A DNA stretch of 64,000 nucleotides. It comes from Antedon mediterranea (taxonomy: Eukaryota; Echinodermata; Crinoidea; Comatulida; Antedonidae). The notes under the pieces are model-generated. The model did not search any database. It saw only the letters and a program-made list of their open reading frames with translations, and was not told the DNA's origin. The stretch lies in the NCBI RefSeq assembly GCF_964355755.1, contig NC_092676.1, forward strand, positions 974,288 to 1,038,287, in the 5' to 3' direction. Shown piece after piece: positions 27,254 to 39,397 of this stretch (positions are counted from its first letter, which is position 1; every line of letters begins with the position of its first letter). The position numbers were made by a program, and so were the translations under genes.

Positions 27254-28129
27254 ACGAATACCCGTTCAATAATCTAGTATTCAGAGTGGCAGAGGGAACA
27301 GGTTGTTTGGATATACCGGAGTGCTGGAGGCATTCATTAAGTTGGCTTAGTTTAAGTTATCTTCGTCTGACGTAACGTACTGTAGATGCGTAGAACATAA
27401 ACATCTTACAGTTACTTTATTCGAAATTCACTTTGTGTACACTGCTCCTCCTAGGCTGGGGGAATTATCACTCGCGTAGTGATTGGTAAAATTACAGACG
27501 ACATTTTCATTTACTCTGAAAGCAATTGAGAAAGTTTCTAAATGTTCAGAAGAAAAACATGTATTATCAATTATTAAATTACATTAATTAATCAATACAT
27601 TTTAATCAATAATAATGAATCAAATACAGAATGAAAGAAGATAAAGAAAAAAAAGATGATGATGATTTCGTACAATCACAAGGAGTTATCCTGAGTGTGA
27701 TTTCGTTGCGGATAACTAATTCATGATTAAGAAGTAAATATTTCAATTATATTGATTGCGATAGCTAAATAGCTGACTTCAATACGGTTATAACTGAAGT
27801 TTGTTCACATAAAACGTATAAGTTACGAAAGAAATGTTGGACAAAATGTAGCAATTATGACATCATTGAGGACGTCTGTCCGTAAAACCATGGAGAAATA
27901 CTTATTTCTCCATGGTAAAACAGAGGGTTTGTGAAAGTGTTGACTGTATTGTGTTAGTGCGCCATCAGTGGTAGGCCTACTAACCCAATACCAGCATGTG
28001 CTTATTATCTAGGTCAAGACTCACGACTCGGAGAAAGGATTATCATTGTTTAGTTCGTCCAGCTACAGTAAGCTGACATCTCGCAATCCTAACAACTATT
28101 ATATTGGTTATTTACGTACCGTCTACACG

Positions 28130-28375
28130 ATGGGGAACACCTGTCAACCACTTAAGAATAGAAGACGTAGTGTAATAATACAAGACGGTGCTTTGGCGGG
28201 TTTAAGTCCCACAGCAGCTTTGGCTAAACGTCGTGGAATTAAAGATCCTAACTTTACTGTTCATCCAGATCTCCAAGCTGAAGTTAAAGAACTTGCTCAG
28301 TACCAGTACCCGTTTAAGAACTTAGCCTTCAGTGGAGGTGGAAACAGGTTATTTGCTTACACTGGCGCACTTGAG
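28130..28375 (+). CDS. Patatin-family first exon (copy C), intact but orphan or alternative
   Basis: 82 codons starting MGNTCQPLKNRRR and ending in GGGNRLFAYTGALE at a GT donor (28376), in the same phase 0 as genes A and D. The start was chosen by homology; an in-frame upstream Met at 28046 has no counterpart in the paralogues. Gly2 with Cys5 and a nearby basic cluster suggest dual acylation, although Gln6 departs from the strict myristoylation pattern. No exon 2 (GTSLG region) was recognised between 28376 and 39397. It can be read as an alternative first exon splicing to the gene D body at 41450, or as the remnant of a duplicated gene whose other exons were lost. The frame is undamaged, unlike copy B, which favours use. 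Confidence 0.65.
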
Positions 28376-31300
28376 GTATGTTTCCCCCGAAAACTTTGAG
28401 TTAATACTTAGAACAGGCGTATATTTGGCACTTCAAATAAAGGAATGTCATTGACTGACGTACCACTTCAGTTTATTTATCGATTTTTAATACTTAGCCC
28501 ATCCCGGAAAACTAAACAAATTTGTCCATTTATTCGATTTAGCACGCATAATCGTGGGGTGTTGTTTAAAGTGTAGACTTACATTCTTTTGGTACTAAGT
28601 ACACTTTTGTATCAGTTTTATAATAGGATTATGCTCTTGTGAGAACTGGTTAACACAATGTACATTACTCGCCTAGTAAGATAAATCCCTATTCGGACTA
28701 CAGCTAAAACTTCTTGACCATGGGAGTGGAAATAATGTACTGTACAGTACCGCCACATACATCACCAAATCAGCAGGAAAGTTTAAACATAATTTTCTTT
28801 CTACTCTGGAATCAGCATTTCCACATCGTAAACTGTGATTTTCAAACAATAATTATTTACATACAAATTCCACAAAAATAACACCACACGCACCCCTACC
28901 ACCACTCATTGTTGCAAAGATATCAATTAATTTTATGTATAAAGGTGCTGTAGGCCTCTTATCAAGGCTAAAATGCTTTGTTATTAAACAAGACGTACAG
29001 TACATGAAACACTTCATGAAATGAAATGCGATACTTAACCTTGTGTAGGCCTACATGTCAGACAGAGTGTTGACAAAGTGCGAGGCAGCGAGGCATGCCA
29101 AATATTTGTGCGAGGCATCATTTTATCATTTCCAAAAGTGCGAGGCATATAGTTTACAATTTCAAAAAGGTGCGAGGCATATCTTAACGTGCTATTATGC
29201 TATATTATAGGCCTAATAATCAATCGATGAGTGTTGACAAAGTGCGAGGCAGCGAGGCATGCGAGGCATGCCAAATATTTGTGCGAGGCATCATTTTATC
29301 ATTTCCAAAAGTGCGAGGCATGCGAGGCATATAGTTTACAATTTCAAAAAGGTGCGAGGCATATCTTAACGTGCTATTATGCTATATTATAGGCCTAATA
29401 ATCAATCGATACAAGCGTATCTAAATAGATTCGTGTATACACTCATCATGTTGTTTATTTTTATGTAACGATTGTTTTTTCATTCAAGTCATATCGTGTC
29501 AAATTTTACTTTTACAAAAGTGCCCAAACTACGGTTCAAAAATCTGAACGACAGTCTTCAACTTTCGATAAACAATAATTGTTATAGCGACACACTCATC
29601 AAATGACTGCAATGTTTGTTGGCATTTCGAGCGTGTTCACTCACATGTCTCTCGAACAAAGCAGAGTGAAAATAATATTTTGTCACACGGTCACACCCCT
29701 GCGCCTAGATCCAGTAGTAGTGTAGGCTGGTATGTCGTTTATATGAATGTCGTGTATATTTTTTGTTAAAAGCAAACTTTGACTTTATTTCATATCTTGA
29801 TAATATAAGGAATGAAAAAAAATATGTTGCCATTTTTTCAAAGGACATTTAAAGGACCAAATTCAAGATGGCCGCCAACATTCAAATAACCCTATTAAAA
29901 ATCAGAATATCACCTATAATACAAATTATGAATGTGGAACAAGTCCGTTTTGATGGTATTACTGTACCCATTATACAATCCTAACTATGTAAAGCGATAA
30001 TCTGTCGGCCATCTTGGATTTCAAAATGGCCGCCACTAAAAATTAAATTCTTTAAATAATTTTTTTTAAATATGTGTGCATAAATTGTTGTTTGTACACA
30101 ATGTTCTAAAATTGTCACTTCTCACAGGATTGTAAATTGTAAATATAAGACTGTCTAAAGTTGTCAATGTCCTCTATATAACAGATATATAATACCCCAC
30201 TATGACTATTAAATTAAATAATCGTTCAAAGTTGGATTTGCAAAAGTATGGAACAACTTAACAATTTATATCAAATATTCAACAACAATTACGTCTAACT
30301 AGAGGGTTAGACCTCTAGTTCGCTCGCTCCCCTCTAGGAAGTGTAAACGAAGGTTCTCGGAATGATAATGACTCGGGTAAAAAGGATTTAGAAGGACGTT
30401 CTCCTTGTACGTTTTCTGTCGGTTACCATTATTGAAAATGCTTGACATTCGAAAAACTAAACCTACTCTGTTTCACAGTGTCTTAGATGATTAATAACAT
30501 TTTAAAGTATAGTGTTTATTGTTTTATAGGGTGGAGGTGGGGAGGCAGAGTTCATTTGAGGGAGATGCTTATTCAAGGGATTTTTTAGTTTTAATAATAT
30601 TGTAACATTTATAATCAAATAAAATCCTCTAATAGATATGAAAAGTGGTAAAAAATTTTAATAAATGCTTGGTAAATTATAGTTAACACCCGAGGGGTGG
30701 AGGGGGGGGGGGTGTAGGCAATTATTATTCAAAGTGATGTTTTATTGGGGAGGCGTTTATTCAAATAAATACCATCATAATACATTATTTAATTTAAACA
30801 TCTTTTGAAACTAACTTCCGCGACAGTGTAGGCCGTTTCGGCCCAAGAAAGAAGATGTTTAGACGGCTTGCAATATGGGCCCTAATGGGACACAGATAGC
30901 CTACAGTTATTCCTGCCAGCTTACTCAATAAAACTCGGCTATCGGGATTTTATTTTTTAACTACTGTACCTTCACACGCGCGGTCCAATCCGAAAATAAA
31001 CAAAAAACTAAAATAGCTATAGCCACTAACGACCAACTTAACTGAAACCAGGTAGTTGTTGCAAGGTGAACCTGTGAACTCATCGTGAATCCGGAAATTA
31101 CTTTGACCACGTACAATTGAAATTGAGTTGAAAATCTACCAATGAATCAGAAATTTTGTTTTAAAACTCTTTATAATATATTCCTAAGATAGAAATATGG
31201 AACAATATCGTAATAGTGAAAACTGTTTTACATTTTGCGGTACACCTAAGATAGTTCAGGTAGGTATCCAAGGCAGACATTTGTTCCAAAGTTTTTCCAT

Positions 31301-31868
31301 TGTGCTCGCCTATGTCAGAATTAACCATAATTTATATATACTAGGTCGTGCCCACAGATGGTTCTCGAATACACAGTATTTCCAGCGAGAAAAAAATGGA
31401 GATTTCAAATGTACGTACCGCAGGACTATAATACATTGTCGTTTACAGAAACGAATAAATATACACAATGATTTATGTAGTCAACCAAAATTAGCACCCT
31501 GGGAATTACTTCCGAGAGAGAAACAATTTTTTTTATTTGGACTCATTTAAACAAACCCAATTTGTGTTTTGTATGTAACATTAAGGGTTGAGGGATGGGG
31601 GAAGAAGATAGGTACAAAGAGGAAACATTTTAAAATTTATTCTTATCCACTCAGTAACGAAATATTGTTTTTAATGTTTTATAGGCCTATAAATAATATA
31701 CCACTAAATACAGTAAAACATTTACGATTTAATACGGTACTTTGTTAAAACTCTCACTGTCATAGTCGATTGAAATAGTAAAGTACATGTAACGATACAC
31801 CACTACGACGTTTATATATTTTTAAATTATTAATTAATACAAACGTTGAGAAGCAACTGTCAGTAATA

Positions 31869-32399
31869 ACGTTTATTTATTTGTATATTATATGTTTATA
31901 ATCTAACAGTAGGGCCTACCCACACTCACAGTAATAAAGTTTATTTGTATATATTTTTATATTACATCTAACAGTACCAACACTCACAGTAAGAAATTTG
32001 CGATTCAAATTGCGATCAAAAGTGGTTAATACCTTAACAGTATTGTACAGCATTGCAATACTATTTATGTTTATTCTCCAAGGGGGCCCATAAATCTAAA
32101 TCTATACCTCTATGGTTAAACCAAATAATTTGGAATGTTTATTTGTATATTATATGTTTATAATCTAACAGTAGGGCCTACCCACACTCACAGTAATAAA
32201 GTTTATTTGTATATATTTTTATATTACATCTAACAGTACCAACACTCACAGTAAGACATTTGCGATTCAAATTGCGATCAAAAGTGGTTAATACCTTAAC
32301 AGTATTGTACAGCATTGCAATACTATTTATGTTTATTCTCCAAGGAGGCCCATAAATCTAAATCTATACCTGTATGGTTAAACCAAATAATTTGGAATG
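31869..32399. repeat. Tandem duplication, ~265-bp unit
   Basis: Two near-identical units (about 31869-32134 and 32136-32399), each containing ATTATATGTTTATAATCTAA, GTAATAAAGTTTATTTGTAT and CAAGGNGGCCCATAAATCTA. Few differences, so a recent event. Confidence 0.85.
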
Positions 32400-32683
32400 T
32401 TCCATTCATCACAAATCAATACATTTGTAAAAACGTATATTAAATGTATCAAAATAGTATTTTTTAAAGAAAATCGGCCTGTCTTCAACATTATGATGCT
32501 GTACTCGAACTGTTCAACCGGTTTTCAGCTATTAAAAACAATTATCGTAGGAGGAGATAGAAAAATGCGAAGCCTCCTCGCATTTTTGTGGCGGGTATTT
32601 TTCAAGATGGACATCCATTAGACAGTGTATACCACGATCGGAAAACACCCCTATTTGGGGCAAATCTTTGAACCTAAATTCGT

Positions 32684-33017
32684 TTTAATCGTCAATAACT
32701 AATTATCTAACTTAATTTAATTAGTAAACAGGGTTACATCAGGTGGTTAAAATCAGTACCGAAAGTACGAACCAACTTTACATACCATCGAGTAAAAATT
32801 CTAAAAGTAAGGCGCGATTTACCGAATTTTGCCCTTACGTAAATTTATATTTTAATCGTCAATAACTAATTATCTAACTTAATTTAATTAGTAAACAGGG
32901 TTACATCAGGTGGTTAAAATCAGTACCGAAAGTACGAACCAACTTTACATACCATCGAGTAAAAATTCTAAAAGTAAGGCGCGATTTACCGAATTTTGCC
33001 CTTACGTAAATTTATAT
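32684..33017. repeat. Tandem duplication, 167-bp unit
   Basis: Two essentially identical units (32684-32850, 32851-33017) starting TTTAATCGTCAATAACTAAT and ending CTTACGTAAATTTATAT. Confidence 0.9.
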
Positions 33018-34438
33018 ATAGATATAGATTCTAAATTGCAGATCTCATTTCTTTTCATGAAACTGAAACTTGACAGGAGACAGGACCACAATATAAAACA
33101 AGTGCATTTATACCTTATTGTGAAATCCTGTATAAATATGTTAAATAATAAATGCGTTATTGCTATGTAATTCAATGCCTGAACCTTCAGGGCCATAGTC
33201 ACCAGTATGGTTGGTAAGTTTTCAACCTGTCAACTTTTGGTAGAAGCTTGAAAGAAATACAGATACAGCTCTGCCTATAAATAACCTTGTAAATGAATGA
33301 ACTCCTACTTCTCATCTTCTACAATCTCAACCAATTTCATTAGATATGTAGGCCTACCCCCTACAGACAGACCAGCATTATACACTCGTTTGATGAGTGC
33401 ACATGGTTGTGGTATAAAAACTCATGTACTAGGGAAAGACAAGAATGCCTGGTGATGACTCTTGCCCGAGATGAGTGGAGGTGGACAGAGATGACATCGA
33501 AAAGCAATTATTATGTCGACCCGGTGAACTATATGGCTTTTGGACATGTATCATTGTGAAAATAGTGTTGAGGCAAGTGCTTTTGTTGAAACTGAACTTG
33601 TATTACCTATGCCACAAATATCTTAAATGGAAAACATCTGTAAAGGACAAAAGCACACTAATTCTGCTTTCTCTCTACAACTTGCTTCTACAAATGCAGA
33701 CAGAGAAAGAGATTCTAAGTTAAGTATCATTTTGTTTGAAAGACGCCGATCATAAAGATATTAACTTGAATACTGAGAGTCGACGAAATCTAATGATGTG
33801 GTTAAACTATATCCCTATATATGTATATGAGAGGACATGTATGTGTGGGACTTGCTGGATTTACATCATCAATTGATCAGGGTCATTGAGCGTGGTATAA
33901 TTGGAATAACACAAATTAATGATTTCATCAGAGCTGGCAAATCATTTAAACATTTAAAGAGAGATGATATCTCGATTGAAGAATGCTGCAGGTGTTTGTT
34001 GGCCATGGCATGATGAAATTGGACAGAAAATGTTTGAGGCATTGGTAAAAGTCTTGTAGAAGGCAAACTGTCTATATGGTATCCTAATAAAAAGACGAAT
34101 ATTGGCAAAAAATATATATGACGGTGAATACAGGTCACAAACTTATCAAAGTAAAAGAGGACTCCTATAGAGATTATTTGCCGGTGAAATGAGGTATTTC
34201 AGTTATTTTGCCAATTTGTTTCTGAACAAGGTTGTTGGGAACGCAGATCAGTCTGTGGAAGTTTGATGGATACAGTAGTAGAAAACGAAGGAAGGTCAAC
34301 TTACTGTATCGCATTCAAGATTAGAAATATTTCATTGAAGGACTTTGGCAGAGTTAGTTGTCATTTAACTGAAGAAGTTTATAAGATGTTTTAATATGAA
34401 GAAGTGTACTGTCAGTACTGTAGAGCTCCTGATGGTCA

Positions 34439-34727
34439 ACATTTTGTGTTAATCACCATGTTGTTGTCATAAGCATATCATTTTGTGTATTTCAATCTAA
34501 TTTTATTTAACTTATACAAGTTTTAATAAGAAATGTAACCCATTTTTAAAAAATGGCGGCCATTTTGAATTTCAAAATGGCCGCCATTTTGTGTTAATCA
34601 TCAATGTTGTTGTCATAGGCCTATCATTTTATGTGATTTCAATCCACGTCATAACTTGCACATGTTTTAATAAGAAATCTAATCCATTTTTAAAAAATGG
34701 CGGCCATTTTGAAATTCAAAATGTCAG
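34439..34727. repeat. ~144-bp tandem duplication containing a perfect GGCGGCC dyad
   Basis: Two diverged units, each with ATTTTGTGTTAATCA, TGTTGTTGTCATA, AAGTTTTAATAAGAAAT-like text and AAAATGGCGGCCATTTTGAA. At 34550-34590 the last motif and its complement form a long perfect hairpin. Confidence 0.75.
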
Positions 34728-35239
34728 AATACTAATGAATATAGGTTTATAATAATTCTTATATAGCAGAGAACCCATATGAACTTAAAATATTATTCAT
34801 AATGGGTGTTACTTTGTCCAATATGGTACATTTATTGGATATTTTACGTATTGGCGGCCATCTTGGATTTGACACCCTTAAGCTTTTTAAAAAAAATGGC
34901 AACATATTTTTTTCATTACTTTACATCCTAAAGACACTAAATCAGCTGGAATTTTGCTTTTAACAAAAAAATGACACGAAATTACATAGTGGCCTACACT
35001 ATAGACCCGAGAGATGGAAAATCCCTCTTTACTATTTAGCAGGTAGCGGAATGATTCAGCCCTCAGCTCAGAGGATTGTGGTGCATTCCCCTCCTATAGC
35101 ACGTGGTTTCAGCAGCAACGCACAGACTTCTCTCTGAGCGGCGTGCCAAAGACATTTTTGACATTCCATTCTCTAGGAACAACACGTGTACCTCTCTCGC
35201 AAATAAGGTGAACAGCGATTGCCAGGAAAAGTTCAATAA

Positions 35240-36049
35240 AAGCCCCTTTCTCACAGATGTGTCTGCAATATACCGGTACAGTGCTGGCGTCGTGCTGGTA
35301 TCGTTACCGGCATATACCCATTCTCATCGGACTATCGTGCCGGAAATATAACCGGTATATACCGGCTTTCTGTGAGAAAGGAGTCGGGCATATTCGGCCA
35401 ATAAAAAGTCTCTGACAAAATAATTATTGAGGGCGTCCTTTATTGTTATTATTTTTGTCTAGGGATATATGGCGGCGAATGTTAAGTTACAGATTATTAT
35501 CTTCCTTTATAGCATATTTATGCAATAAATGCTATGTACAGTATATTGTGCATATATTATACAGGTACAGCAATTAATTAGTCGTCATCGGCAATCTGTA
35601 AAACACCTTAGAAGGCTGTACAATTTACAAGGCGACGAAGGGTCAGGCTAGTAAGGCACCAACAAAGAGCTATATGGCCAAGGCCTGCTATAGATTATGC
35701 TACAAATTTCTTCTTGTCCCTCTCTCTCTCTTATCTCATTATCCCTCCAGTTCGACATTATTATTGTTAATTGAATTGAATCGGCGCCAAAGTGATACAA
35801 CCATACACTTTACCGCGCAAGGTGTCTGAAGCCTCGACAGGGAACCCGGGAATATAACGGCGTTACGTTCTCACAGAATGCCCGTCTGGCATTGCGGGGA
35901 ATATCCCTAGAATATTACTAGGTCTAAAGCAGGTCATGTCGGTGCCGGCATGATGCCGAGACGACCCGTTCTCACAGAAATCCATACCGGCATGGTAATG
36001 GTATATTCCCGCCATATTCCTGGCACTCAGCTCTGTGAGAAAGGGGCTT
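35240..36049. mobile_element. MITE-like element, 810 bp, AAGCCCCTTTCTCACAGA termini
   Basis: The left AAGCCCCTTTCTCACAGA is inverted at the right as TCTGTGAGAAAGGGGCTT. Subterminal copies of CCGGTATA/TACCGGCAT and repeated TTCTCACAGA motifs occur inside. No transposase frame is seen. Flanking bases allow a TTAA/TAA-like site but no clear duplication. Confidence 0.65.
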
Positions 36050-39000
36050 AACTGGCGGTGAATAAAAGGTAACTGATATGCCGATCCAATAACATGCCGC
36101 AAAGAAAAAAATTGCGACAGAATTCTGGAGCGCGTGTGAAAAAAGACTTACGTCCGACAATTGTAATACTAGGCCTAAAATTAAACTTTAGCTAATATGC
36201 TTAGCCCTAACCTAGATAAGAGGCCTATGTAGAAGATAATTTAATCAATTTTGATATAACAATAATTGGTGTAATATTTAATAATGATACACTATTCCTG
36301 TTTTAGTAAGCTAGGTATATTACGAACGATTTTTATTTATTGTTGTCCATGTACGTACTAATAAACCTGGCGCTAGTTTCCTTCGCTTGTATTTTTACTC
36401 CAAATTTGATAACTAACTTTATCGTGTGAATACCACACCTTAGAAGTATACCTCATGAGTACTTTAATGAAAGAATCACATAAAAAGTAACAAATAAATC
36501 CTTAAATTAATGATTTTACAGGCGTGTTTCTCGCACACTGTTCGCGAATTTCACTTATTCAATGTTCAATATTTTTGTTTCTATGGAGCGCCAAAAGAGC
36601 AACGATAATAGAGGACTAAAACTCAGCGGAATGCGTCAATTTCTCATGCATTTATTGGTGAAAAACACGTTTTATTTCAATATATTTGTTAATTTGTCAA
36701 TAAAAATGCTATAATATGTTACTGCTGATACTGTTCTGTTTTCCAAGAATAATAATCGATCCTAAATCAACATCACTACCTAGTCTAGACCTAGGACATC
36801 CTACTAAGGATATTATGATGAATGTTTCTATTTTATTCTTTAAAAGGTTACCGAAACCGTGTACATTATCAACAGTACACCGGTGAACAGTAACATTTTT
36901 CCTTACTGACAGTGACAAAATCTATTGAAATTGTACTTGATTTTCACCAAATAATGCGTTAAATATAAATTGATTCCACAGAGTTTTTAGCCCTCTAATT
37001 AATTTTGCTCTTTTTGCGTTCCATAGAAACCAAAATATTGAACATTGAGTGTGCGAAATGCGAGAAAAACAACGTCTGTAAAATCACCAATTTAATGGAT
37101 TTATTGTTACTTTTATGTGATTTTTCTTCATTAAAGTAGGCCTACTAATTCTAAGCTGTGGTATTCAGGATAAATTTGGTTAAAATACAAGGCAGGTGCA
37201 AAAGGAAACTAGCCTAGCGGGCCTAGCTAGGCCTAGGCTACTTCAATTTCGGTGATTTCCTGCCTTGCAATTTTGAGAAATGATAAAATGATGCCTCGCA
37301 TTTTTTGATGATGGTAAAACGATGCCTCGCATAAATTTCTGACTTGCCTCGCATGCCTTCCCTGCCTCGCGTGCCTCGCTGCCTCGCACTTTGTTACTAC
37401 CCTGTCAGACACTGATGTTGTACGTCTAGACGGTCTTTGAAACGTACCTTCTGCTCTTCTTTCGTGGAATGCTAGAAGGGAGGTATTAACATTCATTAAT
37501 TTTATACCTCCAGTTGGAGTAGGCCTACCTGAGCACCAAATTCTATTTCCGAAAGATGACATACAAAAGATTAAAACATTTCCTCTGTGCGCACGTTGGT
37601 TACACACCTTTTCTTGCTTCAGTGTTTTACTTTATTAGAATACAGTACCAAATTAATTGTGTTTAAACACTGCTCACTCCATGAACAATTATCTCAGTTC
37701 GCATCAATAAACCGCCGGTGGCACGTTTTAGGGTATTTATTTCTTATTTTGTACCAAAAGAAAAAACCCCAAAATCTTCTACAGTATACCAGAGGTCAAT
37801 ATCCGTAAATGACCTTTGGAAAGGTCAAATACATTACTTTTTATTTACTATTGTCATGGAGAACGATGCTAGTATACATTCAGTCTTTTGTGACGATAAC
37901 TTATCCATTGAAAATGGTCCTTCGGATAACACTTGTTTGGTGGTAAAACTCAAAAGAATAAATCGGTGGGAATATTCTAGGGAGCTTTAGAAGTGACGAA
38001 TCAACATACATCATTTGTTCAAGTCTTCATCCTTAATGTAAAATTAATATTCGCGACGACCGTATAAACATTTTTAAAGAGCTGTTAAATACGATGTTTG
38101 TTCTGATCAAAGTCGAAGATCGGAATTTACCCACATTTTTCCACAAAAATGCCACATTGGAGTTTAAAACTATAACGAACTTGGTTTATTTGTCACTTGT
38201 GGCCAAGTACTCCATTCGTCAATAACATTACGAGATTTTTATGGTTCATCTGGTAATTCATATGATTGTAAATTTATTACATAAAAAATAATAATACCAG
38301 TAGTTTCAGTAGTAATCTAGAATAAATACTTGAGGAGCCTATTCATTGCAAGCGATGCTTTCATTTAGGCTTCTCAAACTTTTTTACTTTTTTTAGTAAA
38401 GTGAAATAAAATGGCTCTTATATTCGGGTTAATAATTATATTTTGGTTTATTATAATTATTTACTTAATCGTTTAGTAAGTTTTATTTTGTTGTTTTAAT
38501 GTATAGGCCTAAATGTAAATGTCTACCTTCGTACCAAACAGCATTATTGTTCTTTCATCGTTGTCCCCGTCCAATATAAGTTAGTAGTTTCATATTTATT
38601 ATCTTGCAGTACTATAAAAAAAACTGTTTTTAAATTTCGATTCTTTCATGCATACTATTAAAATAATTTGTTTTATATTTTTAAAGGGTGCCACAGTTGT
38701 AAAGCTTTGCTTGTTCGTGATTGCCCTATTCCTTTTCATATTATTGCATTTGTTTTAAAATTGTTAAGTAAAAAAATTGTGATTTGGAATAAAGTGAAGG
38801 AAATATTTCCTTAATAAAAAAAAAATCTTTGTAGGCCTACCGTCCTGGCTGATGGATGAATGACCTAAACTAATTCCCTTGTTTGATGTAATATTATTTA
38901 TTCACCTGGTGAATCAAGGCCTAAGCCTACATGGACTGTCCTTAATTGACACAGTAATTCATTCATCAGTGGAAAATTACTTCCATTTATTGTCATTTGC

Positions 39001-39154
39001 ATATAAAATATACACAGCATTACAAAATGCCACTTTTCTCGTACGGTATACAACTGACAACACAGTGCCCGAATATATATTCTAATACATTATATTACGT
39101 ATAGTTATTTTTTAAGAACGTGTACTGATCCAAAAGCAATGATCAATCACGATA

Positions 39155-39197
<43 letters not shown>

Positions 39198-39310
39198 AGT
39201 TGTTGCTCAGTTTTTACTGAGATTGTATTCATTGAAAGAAATGAATGTACTGCCCTCTTTCCTACTGGAGGTTTTGCCAAGTTTTTTGTTTTCTATGGCG
39301 ATTTCCTGAC
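36050..39310. other. Intergenic stretch upstream of gene D
   Basis: AT-rich, no gene supported. It contains the right arm of the large inverted repeat, three exact GTAGGCCTAC palindromes (37136, 37519, 38830) and an ATT microsatellite at 39155-39196. Small frames here show no domain. Confidence 0.5.
39155..39196. repeat. (ATT)n microsatellite
   Basis: About 14 uninterrupted ATT/TTA trimers, 120 bp upstream of the putative promoter of gene D. Confidence 0.95.
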
Positions 39311-39314
39311 CTTG

Positions 39315-39350
39315 GATAAATACCGGAACTAAGCTGGCTATTCTTCAGTC
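39315..39350 (+). promoter_or_regulatory. Putative core promoter of gene D
   Basis: GATAAATAC (39315-39323), a TATA-like box, lies about 30 bp upstream of TTCAGTC (39344-39350), which fits an initiator. The ATG follows at 39398. A CAGTC/CAGTA motif also precedes the ATGs of copies A (15336), B (25105) and C (28066) by 64-100 bp, suggesting a shared start-site element. Confidence 0.45.
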
Positions 39351-39397
39351 GTAAACTTTGTCAACTACTAAAGTTCAGTTGTATTGAGTGTGATACC

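Larger units (their letters stand above)
25205..27329 (+). pseudogene. Broken patatin first exon (copy B)
   Basis: The ATG at 25205 begins MGNATAKQLKKQ and aligns with the first exons of genes A, C and D (CKRRGIREPTKF, DLQAKVRILAQYE). It has an in-frame TAA at 25277-25279 (codon 25), a transposon inserted at 25394-27253, and after it EYPFNNLVF followed by a frameshift. In the shifted frame SGRGNRLFGYTGVLE replaces the GGGNRLFAYTGALE motif, and the donor is GC rather than GT. Removing the insert and one copy of the ACGAA duplication restores the paralogue-like reading QYEYPF. No downstream catalytic exons follow. It is a dead exon, though its upstream TATA-like box (25039) and CAGTC initiator-like motif (25105) remain. 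Confidence 0.85.
29741..34985. mobile_element. Decayed element with inverted ~140-bp ends, unknown family
   Basis: The left part (29741-29888) and right part (34845-34985) are reverse complements, sharing TTTTTTGTTAAAAGCAAA, ATATGTTGCCATTTTTT and CAAGATGGCCGCC. The interior has fragments that read like a much-mutated coding region (about 33400-34330) but no domain I recognise, three internal tandem duplications and several AAAATGGCCGCC-type motifs. It may be a degenerate DNA transposon. Confidence 0.45.
29057..37415. repeat. Large inverted-repeat-bounded region between exons C and D
   Basis: The left arm (29057-29410) and right arm (about 37255-37415) are reverse complements. Both contain TGTCAGACA, ACAAAGTGCGAGGCAGCGAG and GCGAGGCATCATTTTATCAT. 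In the left arm the sequence is tandemly duplicated (29065-29228, 29229-29409). The arms enclose about 8 kb of other repeats with no recognised gene. It may be one large element or two copies of one repeat in opposite orientation. Confidence 0.6.

Noticed and set aside
28046-28129. Upstream in-frame ATG as start of exon C
   Set aside because: Paralogues A, B and D all begin Met-Gly at the position equivalent to 28130, and the extra segment has no counterpart.
31197-31550. 117-codon plus-strand frame as a gene
   Set aside because: No recognisable domain, no splice or promoter context, and it lies in a repeat-rich block.
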